Source: Rhodoferax_B ferrireducens_A (GTDB lineage Bacteria > Pseudomonadota > Gammaproteobacteria > Burkholderiales > Burkholderiaceae_C). From it: a stretch of 64,000 nucleotides of DNA. Every line of letters starts with the position of its first letter. The first letter of the stretch is position 1. Of this stretch, positions 8,615-16,797 are shown in pieces. The notes beneath the pieces are model-generated. The model worked only from the letters and a program-made list of their open reading frames with translations, had not been told where the DNA came from and searched no databases. The DNA lies in assembly GCF_031458075.1 (NCBI RefSeq), contig NZ_JAVDXT010000001.1, forward strand, positions 1,914,462 to 1,978,461. The letters are read 5' to 3'. Made by a program: the position numbers and the translations under genes.

Positions 8615-8804
8615 TTTCAAACAGTAGTCACCACGGGAGGCGGAATAGACGTCGTTTTGATGAGCCAAGTCACTCAAAGTCCCTGCAAATAGCCAGTTAG
8701 CTCTGCTCTGGACAATCGGCCGGATCTTTTGAGGGCGCGGTGACATAGTCCCACACGTCCTGCATTGTCACGCCCAAGCCAGCAATCTGAGTCCGACGCC
8801 GACC

Positions 8805-10217
8805 TCAGGGGAATGCACTTCCTCCTTGCGGAGAACTGACCTCCACCTCTCGTGAATAGGTTTTTACTGCAACTGCCTTGACTTCGTGGACTTCGATCGA
8901 AGGAAGGACCAGTTCCAAGGCATCAAGCCGTCTGGCCTTTGAGGTGTTTCCCGGCGCCAATGTCCACGGCTCTTCTCGAACTTTTGCAGCTTCGGGTATA
9001 GCTATGATCGCGGGTGCAAGATAACGACCAGGGCCGTCGTCTTCCCATTTGTAAAGCGCCGCATGAGCCGTTTGCCTGCCGTCGGCGCCCTTCACCTGAG
9101 ATGCCCTGGGAAACAACGCTACGTTGAAACCCACAGTAGCTGTTTCGCCGTTCCTGCCTGGCTCCCAAGGCCAAACCCGCCCCTGCACTGAGTCGTAAAT
9201 GACTCCATCGATGGGACCTTCCCGATGTGTCGCCAAGTAGTCGGCTAGAACCTGCGTCGCAAGGTAGTCCCGATCCCGGGAGTCCGGCATCACCGGTTGC
9301 ACCAAAGTGTCTACCAGCTGGCTCAAAAAGTCCCGACGTTGAGCTCGTTCAATGCTTCGAGGATCGAACAAGCTCAGGCTACGGTCCACCTTCAGCTTCC
9401 CGAGCTGGCGAAAATCGATTAGCTTCAAGGGCCGGGTCAATTCGAATGCCGCGGTCACCACTTTAGAACCGACCGGGGGGCGAACCTCCGCAACTGCCAC
9501 ATCGACCGTGCTCGCACCGTAGAACGTAGGCTGGCCGTGAGCGTTCATCCTCCCGGCCTTCCCCTTCCCCTGTTCCGGCGTGCCGAGCAGCAGCTCAGGC
9601 CGCTCCAATGCCTCGATGAGGGGCTTATCCGCCTGGAAGGCGCGCGCTCTAAACAGCTGCGCAATAGCAGAACCAGGGCCGGCATCGACCACAACGGGCA
9701 GGCCTGCAACTGTGTGGTCGGCATGCACCTCGCCAAACACCTGATCCAGCAGTTGGGAGGCTGCTGGGTTCAAATACCGAGCCTCATGCTGCAGGCTATC
9801 GTGGATGCGTTCCCAGGCTTGGCTCATGGAGCCACCCATATCCGACCTCGGCCTAAAACGGGGATACACGTCGCCATCCTCCGAATACTTGCTTTCCCCT
9901 GTGTCCCTATCGAACCAGCAAGCCCTCAATGCTTCCGCCAGCTGCTCAACGGCTTCATCTGCGACCACCTTAAGCCCCGCAAGCGTTTCCTCGAGGTCAG
10001 TCCCACTCGGAGGACGGTCATAGAGCCAAATCGATTCGTCGCCGTTGGTAGTCTCAAAGTGGGCATCCAGGACCTGGTCGCATCTGGATGCAACCTCGTC
10101 GAGCCGGACCGAAGGCCCAGGCGAGCCACATAAATCACAACTCTCATCTTCCTCGGGTAGCTCGCGCCGCAAGTGGGAGTCCTGAAGACAGGTGAGGCAG
10201 ATAAATTCAGCGTCCAT
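8805..10217 (-). CDS. RES-domain protein with HEPN/RES-type N-terminal region
   Basis: The product is 470 residues from the ATG at 10217. The N-terminal part carries a small zinc-ribbon-like motif (ICLTCL, then CDLCGSPG) and a helical region, as in proteins with a HEPN/RES N-terminal domain. The C-terminal half is RES-like: QLFRARAF, then GRMNAHGQPTFYGASTVDVA and VAEVRPPVGSKVVTAAFEL, with the Arg-Arg, Tyr and Glu positions expected of the fold. RES toxins degrade NAD+ by phosphorolysis or hydrolysis. No RES-Xre antitoxin is adjacent. The frame is open to 10409. I prefer 10217 because the family begins with the short zinc motif, but ATG 10280 is possible, and the inverted repeat at 10295-10312 would lie just upstream of it. 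Confidence 0.8.
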   Translation of the reverse strand: MDAEFICLTCLQDSHLRRELPEEDESCDLCGSPGPSVRLDEVASRCDQVLDAHFETTNGDESIWLYDRPPSGTDLEETLAGLKVVADEAVEQLAEALRACWFDRDTGESKYSEDGDVYPRFRPRSDMGGSMSQAWERIHDSLQHEARYLNPAASQLLDQVFGEVHADHTVAGLPVVVDAGPGSAIAQLFRARAFQADKPLIEALERPELLLGTPEQGKGKAGRMNAHGQPTFYGASTVDVAVAEVRPPVGSKVVTAAFELTRPLKLIDFRQLGKLKVDRSLSLFDPRSIERAQRRDFLSQLVDTLVQPVMPDSRDRDYLATQVLADYLATHREGPIDGVIYDSVQGRVWPWEPGRNGETATVGFNVALFPRASQVKGADGRQTAHAALYKWEDDGPGRYLAPAIIAIPEAAKVREEPWTLAPGNTSKARRLDALELVLPSIEVHEVKAVAVKTYSREVEVSSPQGGSAFP

Positions 10218-10294
10218 AGGGTGGGCAGTGATGAAGTTGGGATCGCACCAAGTGCGACTTGGACGCGTGCATAGCGTCATTTGACACGATCCAT

Positions 10295-10312
10295 CCCCGC
10301 ACAGGTGCGGGG
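10295..10312. promoter_or_regulatory. Perfect 8-bp inverted repeat upstream of the RES gene
   Basis: CCCCGCAC (10295-10302), AG, GTGCGGGG (10305-10312) form an 18-bp near-continuous palindrome. It lies 78 bases before the preferred RES start, or 15 before the alternative ATG at 10280. It is a candidate operator. Confidence 0.4.
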
Positions 10313-10449
10313 GTGCGGCGTAAAACTTGGACTGTTTTATACCGTCAATCCAAAGCAATACTGATCCGAAATGGCCGTCATCAAACTTGATGACGCAGTA
10401 ATTGATCAATTGGTGGGAATCGATAGGATCAACATCGGCCCTTCACAAG

Positions 10450-10475
10450 CTGTGATGTAGGTCATGACATCACAG
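10450..10475. promoter_or_regulatory. Perfect 9-bp inverted repeat at the head of the giant operon
   Basis: CTGTGATGT (10450-10458) and ACATCACAG (10467-10475) are perfect inverted arms with an 8-base spacer. The right arm ends in the purine-rich ribosome site (AGGGAGA) that precedes the ATG at 10486. It can act as a repressor operator or, in RNA, as a hairpin beside the ribosome site. It is not a CRP site: the TGTGA and TCACA halves are too far apart. Confidence 0.6.
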
Positions 10476-10485
10476 GGAGATTCAA

Positions 10486-10821
10486 ATGACGACCTCAGCC
10501 AATCCTCAGACCACAGAATTAAGCTTCAACATCCTTGCAACGACAACTTGGGCAGGAGACTCGCTTGGGACCATGGCGATAGTCTTTACGTTCGATGGCG
10601 AGCAAATGGGTTTCCCGGTGCAAGTCTCCGGGAACGGCCCAATGGCGACGATCGAGCAGACGTTGAACTACGGTACAGCGATCATCGAAGCAGGCGCGTC
10701 CGTGTCGCTGAATATGGACGCCCCGAACGCGCTGGTTCAGTTCTCGGGCTCCGTCGGCAATGGCAGTACCAGCCTACCACTCAACGGTCTGCAAATCGCC
10801 GGTTTCAACAATATTACGTAG
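10486..10821 (+). CDS. Small beta-rich hypothetical protein, first gene of the giant operon
   Basis: The 111-residue product lacks a signal peptide and is rich in Thr, Ser, Gly and Asn, with a strand-like alternating pattern. Its core (SLGTMAIVFTFDGEQMGFPV, then LNYGTAIIEAGASVSLNM) aligns by eye with the C-terminal part of the next protein (AVGQMATLTFFIGGQLLLSV, then VRMGETIIRAGARFSLTP), so the two share a domain. No known family is recognised. The start is supported by GGGAGA six bases upstream. The perfect inverted repeat at 10450-10475 lies directly before it, so this gene is probably the regulated entry to the operon. Only 25 bases separate it from the next gene. Confidence 0.75.
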   Translation: MTTSANPQTTELSFNILATTTWAGDSLGTMAIVFTFDGEQMGFPVQVSGNGPMATIEQTLNYGTAIIEAGASVSLNMDAPNALVQFSGSVGNGSTSLPLNGLQIAGFNNIT

Positions 10822-10846
10822 TCTCGAGCCGAACCGGGGCCAGGTG

Positions 10847-11731
10847 ATGCTCGCGCGGCTCCCGGTATACGATTCATGCGGTCTCATGTTCGTCGCCTTG
10901 CTCGCGGCGACAACAGCCGCTCTCACAGCTGCGGCGGAGAATCCGATTCTGATCTGCGCGACCTGCGTTCCCCCTGGATTGCCGGTCGACGTGGGGGCGA
11001 GCGTGCGGCGCGACGTCGATCCGGTCGTCTTCCGGATCTTTGTCGATCCCGAGGTAGCGCGGGTTTCCGTCTCGGTGGCTGTGGGGGATGCGACGATAAA
11101 CGGTGTCATTCTCGACTACCGTACTCGCACCGCTCCGTTCAGCCTTGCCGCCGGGCCGTGCCGGATCGAGGGCACACTGATGTTGCGCCTCAATGAGGCG
11201 CCGGGCGTTTCCGCCCTCTATCTCGACGGCGTCGTCCAGTCCCTGGCTGACGGTTCGGCATGTGCGCGGCGGGAGTCGGGGCCGCCCGCTCTCGCCCGTG
11301 CGTTTCGTGGCGACCTCGTGCAATGGCGCAGCCCGTCGCGGACGGTGCTGTTGCGCGACCGACATTTCCTCACAGCCAACCTTTCCGTCCAGATCGACGT
11401 CTTGCCTGACGAGGCCGTCGGCCAGATGGCCACCCTGACCTTCTTCATCGGCGGCCAACTCCTCCTGAGCGTACCGGTCCGGTTGGCCGGGAGCGTCTCG
11501 CTCAACCAGGACGTGCGTATGGGCGAGACGATCATCCGGGCGGGCGCACGCTTCAGCTTGACCCCGCCGTCGCCGGTGACCAATGGTAGTCTGGTTGCGC
11601 AGGATTTGAGAATCACGACGGGGACGAGCTCGATCGACGCGAGCGGCGTCCTGTTTAGCTGGCCCGCGCCTTCCCCCGGACCGCCGTCAACGGACGTTCC
11701 GGTGGCATCCGGCCTCCCGGTGCTCAGGTAG
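10847..11731 (+). CDS. Exported hypothetical protein with the same small beta domain
   Basis: The product has 294 residues from ATG 10847. The start region (MLARLPVYDSCGLMFVALLA, then Ala-rich to about residue 30) reads as a signal peptide, with cleavage likely after Ala30. It is the only clear export signal in the operon. The mature protein is beta-rich and seems to carry two related repeats, about 40-130 and 190-270. The second is homologous to the 111-residue protein upstream. Four cysteines in ICATCVPPG and in AGPCRIEG and GSACARRE could form disulphides, which also fits export. The frame is open upstream to 10760 but overlaps the previous gene. Its stop is four bases before the next ATG, so translation is coupled. 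Confidence 0.75.
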   Translation: MLARLPVYDSCGLMFVALLAATTAALTAAAENPILICATCVPPGLPVDVGASVRRDVDPVVFRIFVDPEVARVSVSVAVGDATINGVILDYRTRTAPFSLAAGPCRIEGTLMLRLNEAPGVSALYLDGVVQSLADGSACARRESGPPALARAFRGDLVQWRSPSRTVLLRDRHFLTANLSVQIDVLPDEAVGQMATLTFFIGGQLLLSVPVRLAGSVSLNQDVRMGETIIRAGARFSLTPPSPVTNGSLVAQDLRITTGTSSIDASGVLFSWPAPSPGPPSTDVPVASGLPVLR

Positions 11732-11735
11732 CTGT

Positions 11736-14700
11736 ATGGCCGACACGACTCGTACCCTCACCCTCTGCCAGGACGCCCCCGGACTCTACGAGCGGTCAGC
11801 GGACGCGAACGGCCCCGATTACGGCTGGGTCGGCTATGTCCCGTGGCCACATTCGTTGCCGCTGCCCGCCAATAGGTCGATCGATTTCCATGACGCGTTT
11901 TTCAAATATGACGGCAGCTATCTGTTCGCAGCGGCCCGGCCGACAACTGGAATCGGGGGCCTGGTCGACGGGGTCGCGACGATCCTCAAACAGCAGGGCG
12001 GTGTCAAGCCGCGCGCGCTGATCTGGATTGCGGACGCGGCGGCGAGTGATCCACTGCCCCCTCCCGGCGACAGCGGGTTTGTGATCCACTTTGCCGCGAA
12101 CTTCGAAGGAGCCGTCAAGACCAACTCGAATTTCAGCGTTTCGTTCGGGCCGGATGACCGGTTCACCTTCAGCATCGACTGGACCGCATTGGTCTGCTGG
12201 GATGCGACGCTCCAGGCGATCACCTTTTTTGCTCAATGGCCGATCATCGGCTATACCGACGCTCGGACGAGTCCGCCATCCAATGCGGGATTGGAGATCG
12301 TGCAATCTAGTCTGAGCGGCGGACCTGTCAAAACAGTCGTGCCGATCGTCGGTAGCCGATCCGGGTCGTTTACTCTAACTACGCAGATGACGGCCGCAGT
12401 GACGTTTGCTGTCCTGAAACCGAATATTCGCTTTTGGGCGTTTGACGGCAAGAACGACGTCCCTTTTGAATTCCCGCTGGTCGATCCCGACGCGCTCGGG
12501 ACCGGCACGACGAATTTCGCGACCGCGATCGATCCCATCAATCTGCTCAACCTCAATCTGCCGACGAATGGCCCCGTCACGCTCGACGGCGGCCAGGTTC
12601 GCACCGGCATGACGCTGGACGACCTCGCCCCGACCTGGCCCACTTTCTTTCGTAGCGTTGAGGGCAGAACTATCAGCCTGACGCCGCTCGGTGGCGCCGG
12701 CGCCCGTCCGTTTTCCGGACCATCCGATTTCGCCGGCGGGTTCGCGTTCATGTCACGGCAGCCCGCAATCGGCCCGGTGATGAACCCCAAGGACTGCTTT
12801 CAGCTAGTTCCCTGCGGAGAGTTCGGCATCGTCGTCGATGCCGTGAAGCAGGGGACGCCAGACCAAACCCTACTCGCCGGCCTGTTCGGATCTGAGCGCT
12901 TTAACTTCACGAGCTGGGATGTTGAGAATCCCGAGATCGGTAGCAGGCTGCGCTTCCAGGTCGCGCATCCGGCTTACGCTCCGGTCTTCCCTTTCCCTGC
13001 GGCGACGTTGACCGATCTCACCGTTGGCAACGTAGCCAAGACGCGACTCACCGACGTCTACCGGACATCGTGGGTGAATATCATCGGTCCGGCCTCATCC
13101 TCGCCGCTCTATCTGGCAGAGCCCGACGGTGGCGCCTACTACGGCGGCACGCCGGCAAACGATGCGCCTCTGCTGAAACCGACGCCGCCGGGCACCGCGG
13201 TGCCGCAGGGCGCCGGCTTTTTCGTGCCAATCGCGCCCTACGCCAATTTCGCGCCCGATCCGAGCTGGACCAGCCCAGTCACGGCGGTCAGCGAATTCGA
13301 AAGCCAGATCCTGTCGGCGACTCGCAAGGAGAAGCTGGGCGGCACCGGCACATCTGTTCGCGCCGCGCGGCGAACGCGACGTCTCGGACGGATGTCGGGG
13401 GCGGTCGATTCGCAAGGCGAATGGAGGACTACGCGCCAAGGGCTGCTCGCCGAGGTCAAGGCGGTGCCGGGCGCCACCGACTTCTCTAAAATCGTATTCG
13501 CGCAATATCAGCCGCGCGATCCAACCGCGCCGCTAACGCCCTTCTGCATCCTCAGCCCGACCGAGCAGGTCCAGGAGGCGATGCAAACCAGCCAGTTGTT
13601 CGTCGCAGCGGTCAATGCGACGCCGCTCGCGCGTTTCTCCCAGAATCTCGACATTGAAGACTGGCAATTCAGCGTCGAGGTCGGCAAGGGCATAGAGCCT
13701 ACCGATTACTGCAACGTTTTGATCCTTAAATACTGCGACGGCGCGCTCATCGATTGGGTCAAAAATCCCAACAAATGGACTGATGCATACGATTTTTCGC
13801 GGATAGCCAATACTGACGCCGCACTCTGCTTCACGGGGCTTTCGACTTGGCTTGCTGCCTATCTCCAGGACGCAATCGACCAGGGCAACGGAACAGGCCC
13901 CTTTGCCAGCACCCCTCCAAACCCGCTCTACGCCAATATCGCCGCGATCGCGACGCAGGCTGACTGGAAGGGCTTTCTGGCGCTTAAGGCGTCGCTTGCC
14001 ACTTCCGCTCTCCCGAAGCAGATCCAGGGGCTGGCTGCGGGTATTAACCCAAATAAGTTCTACGCCCACCATTTCGGCGCGACGCAGAGCCGGGTGAAGC
14101 CAAATCCCGACACGGGCGCGGCGCAGACTCTCATCATCGATGGCGTCTCAAGCCTGTTCGGGTTGATCGACTATCAGGATCCGATCTACGTCGCCAATAT
14201 CGCCTCAGGCGGCAATCCGGACGCGCCGCTGATGATCGACACCAACGATCCGTACGCCTTCCGCGTGCTCCTTCTCCAGGCGCTGTTTGTCAACGCGCGG
14301 ATGACGGGCTTCAAGAGCCGCATCCAGCTCACCATCAACCAGCTGTTCGGAGCGCCGGTCGCGAGCACGGCGTTCGAGGGCGCCACCCAGAGCGCAAACG
14401 GCATCGTTCTTGACGGAAGCGCAGTCATCCAGAACGGCACGACGGTCTACGTTTTCGACCAAGGCAACCCAACCCTTTTTACCTTCGCCACGCCGGCGCT
14501 CAACGGCATCACCGTTAGCCGCATCCAGTTCAACACGTTGGGGGTCGCGCCCTACGCCTGGCCGTCCGGCACCAGCGTGCCGACGGTCACCAGCCGCTTC
14601 CTATTCTGGGGCGTGTTCGACTTCGCGACAGTGACCGATGCGCAGGGGATTCATCCCTATGACATCTTCTCGTTCGGCTCGCCCACCAGCGGCGCCTCGC

Positions 14701-15398
14701 AGAGCGTAGGGTTGGCATATTCCAACCTGCAGCTGACGATGCGCAGCCCGCAATCCAATCCGGGTGTGATCGATTTCGCGTTCGACCCGTCAAACCTCGC
14801 CTTCGACCTCGGCGGCAGCGCGCCTCGCAATGGCGGCCTGTTCGGCGGCTTCGCGTTGCAACTGCAGAGCTTCATCTACGCGCCGGCCGGCAAGACTCCG
14901 CTCGACTACGGATTCCTGACAGTCGAGCCGGAAGGCGCGAAGATCGCGGCGCTAAGTGGCGGCTGGTGCGGCATCGTCCACAAGATCAACATGGGCGGGC
15001 CCGGCGCGCTGGTCGCCGCAGCGGGGTTCAGCTCACAGTTGCTCATTGCTTGGTCGCCGGTGGCCGGCGCCGACCCGGCCGCATTTGTCGGCCTGCGCCT
15101 GCCCGGCACGGCGCCGGGGGCCAGCGTATTCAGCCTCCAGGGTGTGTTCAAGATCAGCACCGGCGCGATCAGCCTGCAGCAGCCGGCGCCAGGTCAGTTC
15201 ACGCTCAAGCTCGCCAATATTGGCGCGACCTTCCTCGGCATCAAGAAGATTCCAGACGCCACCATCCAGTTCTTCCTGTTCGGCGATCCAGACGGCAGCG
15301 GCAGCCTCGGCTGGTACGCGGCCTACACTGCCACCGGCGATGCAAAATTGGACGTGACCAAGTTCCCCGCCCCGACCGGCGAAGGAGCGTCGGTATGA
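11736..15398 (+). CDS. 1220-residue hypothetical protein of the giant operon
   Basis: This large protein has no signal peptide, membrane helix or domain I can name. It is rich in Gly, Ala, Thr, Pro, Phe and Asn, low in Lys and Cys, and reads as long beta-sandwich-like material with aromatic repeats (for example DFHDAFFKYDGSYLFAA, RFWAFDGKNDVPFEFPL, TSRFLFWGVFDFATVTD). A more helical middle section (about 590-760) contains SPTEQVQEAMQTSQLFVAAV and GLSTWLAAYLQDAIDQ. It starts four bases after the previous stop and its own stop overlaps the start of the EEP gene (ATGA at 15395-15398), so the two products are probably made in fixed ratio. Base composition is visibly GC-richer than the genes before 10.4 kb. 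The function is unknown; a structural or binding partner of the 3412-residue protein is a guess. Confidence 0.88.
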   Translation: MADTTRTLTLCQDAPGLYERSADANGPDYGWVGYVPWPHSLPLPANRSIDFHDAFFKYDGSYLFAAARPTTGIGGLVDGVATILKQQGGVKPRALIWIADAAASDPLPPPGDSGFVIHFAANFEGAVKTNSNFSVSFGPDDRFTFSIDWTALVCWDATLQAITFFAQWPIIGYTDARTSPPSNAGLEIVQSSLSGGPVKTVVPIVGSRSGSFTLTTQMTAAVTFAVLKPNIRFWAFDGKNDVPFEFPLVDPDALGTGTTNFATAIDPINLLNLNLPTNGPVTLDGGQVRTGMTLDDLAPTWPTFFRSVEGRTISLTPLGGAGARPFSGPSDFAGGFAFMSRQPAIGPVMNPKDCFQLVPCGEFGIVVDAVKQGTPDQTLLAGLFGSERFNFTSWDVENPEIGSRLRFQVAHPAYAPVFPFPAATLTDLTVGNVAKTRLTDVYRTSWVNIIGPASSSPLYLAEPDGGAYYGGTPANDAPLLKPTPPGTAVPQGAGFFVPIAPYANFAPDPSWTSPVTAVSEFESQILSATRKEKLGGTGTSVRAARRTRRLGRMSGAVDSQGEWRTTRQGLLAEVKAVPGATDFSKIVFAQYQPRDPTAPLTPFCILSPTEQVQEAMQTSQLFVAAVNATPLARFSQNLDIEDWQFSVEVGKGIEPTDYCNVLILKYCDGALIDWVKNPNKWTDAYDFSRIANTDAALCFTGLSTWLAAYLQDAIDQGNGTGPFASTPPNPLYANIAAIATQADWKGFLALKASLATSALPKQIQGLAAGINPNKFYAHHFGATQSRVKPNPDTGAAQTLIIDGVSSLFGLIDYQDPIYVANIASGGNPDAPLMIDTNDPYAFRVLLLQALFVNARMTGFKSRIQLTINQLFGAPVASTAFEGATQSANGIVLDGSAVIQNGTTVYVFDQGNPTLFTFATPALNGITVSRIQFNTLGVAPYAWPSGTSVPTVTSRFLFWGVFDFATVTDAQGIHPYDIFSFGSPTSGASQSVGLAYSNLQLTMRSPQSNPGVIDFAFDPSNLAFDLGGSAPRNGGLFGGFALQLQSFIYAPAGKTPLDYGFLTVEPEGAKIAALSGGWCGIVHKINMGGPGALVAAAGFSSQLLIAWSPVAGADPAAFVGLRLPGTAPGASVFSLQGVFKISTGAISLQQPAPGQFTLKLANIGATFLGIKKIPDATIQFFLFGDPDGSGSLGWYAAYTATGDAKLDVTKFPAPTGEGASV

Positions 15399-16777
15399 CC
15401 CGGATCGTCTATTGGAATATCAGCAAATTCGGGACGAACAAGATTGCCGATCCCAAGCACCCTCTATCGAGCGTGGCACGTCGGAACCTGATCAGAAGTG
15501 TTATCACTGCGGCTCAGCCGGACATCCTCGTCGTTGGTGAAGTCTCCGCACGCAGGAGTTACCCTCCAGGTATGTTGACGTCGGGTGCCGGTCTGGACGT
15601 GTGCACGACCCTGCTGGCCTGGCTGAGGGGAATTGCGGGAGACTGGCGCCTCGTCCCACCTCTTGTGGTCGGCAGGATAGGAAGCGCAGAGGCGGTAGCC
15701 ATCTTCTATCGGGGGATGATCGGGGCCGCCGGCACACGGATCTTCACCGGTCCCTACTGGTCCAGCGGAACCATTCCCGCCTACTCGTCTCCGCCGGGGG
15801 CAGGCGTGCCCGCGCCAGGCAATGCCTATGTGGGAGCTGCGGCGGCTCTTCTTGTTCCGTCGCGCACTGTCCCGGCCGGGGGGCTGTTCAATCCCGGTGC
15901 CGAGGAAAACCGGCTCGCGGCTTGCATCGACTTCCATATGGCGCCCGCGGCGGGGATGGCCGGCTGGACCATCGACTTCATAAACCGGCGACAGCCCTAT
16001 ATGTGCACGTTCTGCGAGACCGACGCCGCCGGCGCGGTTCGCAATCTAACGCTCATCGCCGTCCATCCCCCGCCCGGTGCACCTGATGCAATTCTGGCAA
16101 CACTTGCCGCGTCACAGGAGATCCAGCGGGCGCTGGGGGCGAATGAGATCCGCATTGTTCTCGGCGACTTCAACATGCCGCTGCTCAACGCGGACGGGAC
16201 ACCCGCCAACCCCTACGGGCTTCCCGCGACATTCGTTCCGGCGCTGCGCATGCAGGGGCCGGTCCCGGCCAATCATCTCGATTCCTACAAGGGGTATGCC
16301 ACCACTCACATCAAGCAGCCGTGGAGGTGGAATCCCGTCGAAAACAAATGGGATCAGACCGCTAACTTCTTCAGTGCGATTGGCACGACGCGTGAATATC
16401 CCGGACTTGGATATTTCGGCGCGGCCGGCTTCCAGAACTTCTATTCGATAGACAACATTCTGGTGGAACAAGCGGCGGCGCCAGCGGCCGGCTATCCGTC
16501 GACGGTCGCCAACACGGTCGTCGGCACGCCCTACACCGATCCCTTCGGTCGGGCGGTTGCCAATAATCTGCCATTGGGTGTGATCAATTTTGCCCGGCAC
16601 TTCATCAATCCGCCGCCAATACTGGCGGCGCCGTTCACTAACTTTCCCTGGGGCGCCGCGCTAGAAGGCACCGCTCCGGGGTTCGCACTTGGCCTGAATT
16701 CAAACCTCATCAGTTCCCCAAACTATGCCCATATCTACGACACCAGCGATCATTTCGCGGTCTGCGCTGATGTCTGA
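15395..16777 (+). CDS. Endonuclease/exonuclease/phosphatase (EEP) family protein
   Basis: The product is 460 residues from the ATG overlapping the previous stop. The metal and catalytic residues of the EEP (DNase I/ExoIII/sphingomyelinase) fold are present in order: Asn8 in YWNIS, Glu49 in ILVVGEVS, His224 in AVHPPPG, Asp258 and Asn260 in LGDFNMP, Asp353 in YSIDNILV, and Asp452-His453 in TSDHFAV. Family members cleave phosphodiester bonds in nucleic acids or lipids with Mg2+. It is about 150-200 residues longer than a minimal EEP domain because of insertions between motifs (about 110-200 and 360-440). There is no signal peptide. Embedded in an operon of giant beta-rich proteins, it is the only clear enzyme. 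The substrate cannot be told from sequence. Confidence 0.85.
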   Translation: MTRIVYWNISKFGTNKIADPKHPLSSVARRNLIRSVITAAQPDILVVGEVSARRSYPPGMLTSGAGLDVCTTLLAWLRGIAGDWRLVPPLVVGRIGSAEAVAIFYRGMIGAAGTRIFTGPYWSSGTIPAYSSPPGAGVPAPGNAYVGAAAALLVPSRTVPAGGLFNPGAEENRLAACIDFHMAPAAGMAGWTIDFINRRQPYMCTFCETDAAGAVRNLTLIAVHPPPGAPDAILATLAASQEIQRALGANEIRIVLGDFNMPLLNADGTPANPYGLPATFVPALRMQGPVPANHLDSYKGYATTHIKQPWRWNPVENKWDQTANFFSAIGTTREYPGLGYFGAAGFQNFYSIDNILVEQAAAPAAGYPSTVANTVVGTPYTDPFGRAVANNLPLGVINFARHFINPPPILAAPFTNFPWGAALEGTAPGFALGLNSNLISSPNYAHIYDTSDHFAVCADV

Positions 16778-16797
16778 TCCCGGTTCCGGAGCCCGCC

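Noticed and set aside
10450..10475. CRP or FNR binding site
   Set aside because: The TGTGA and TCACA halves are separated by 14 bases rather than 6; the perfect 9-bp arms fit another regulator or an RNA hairpin.
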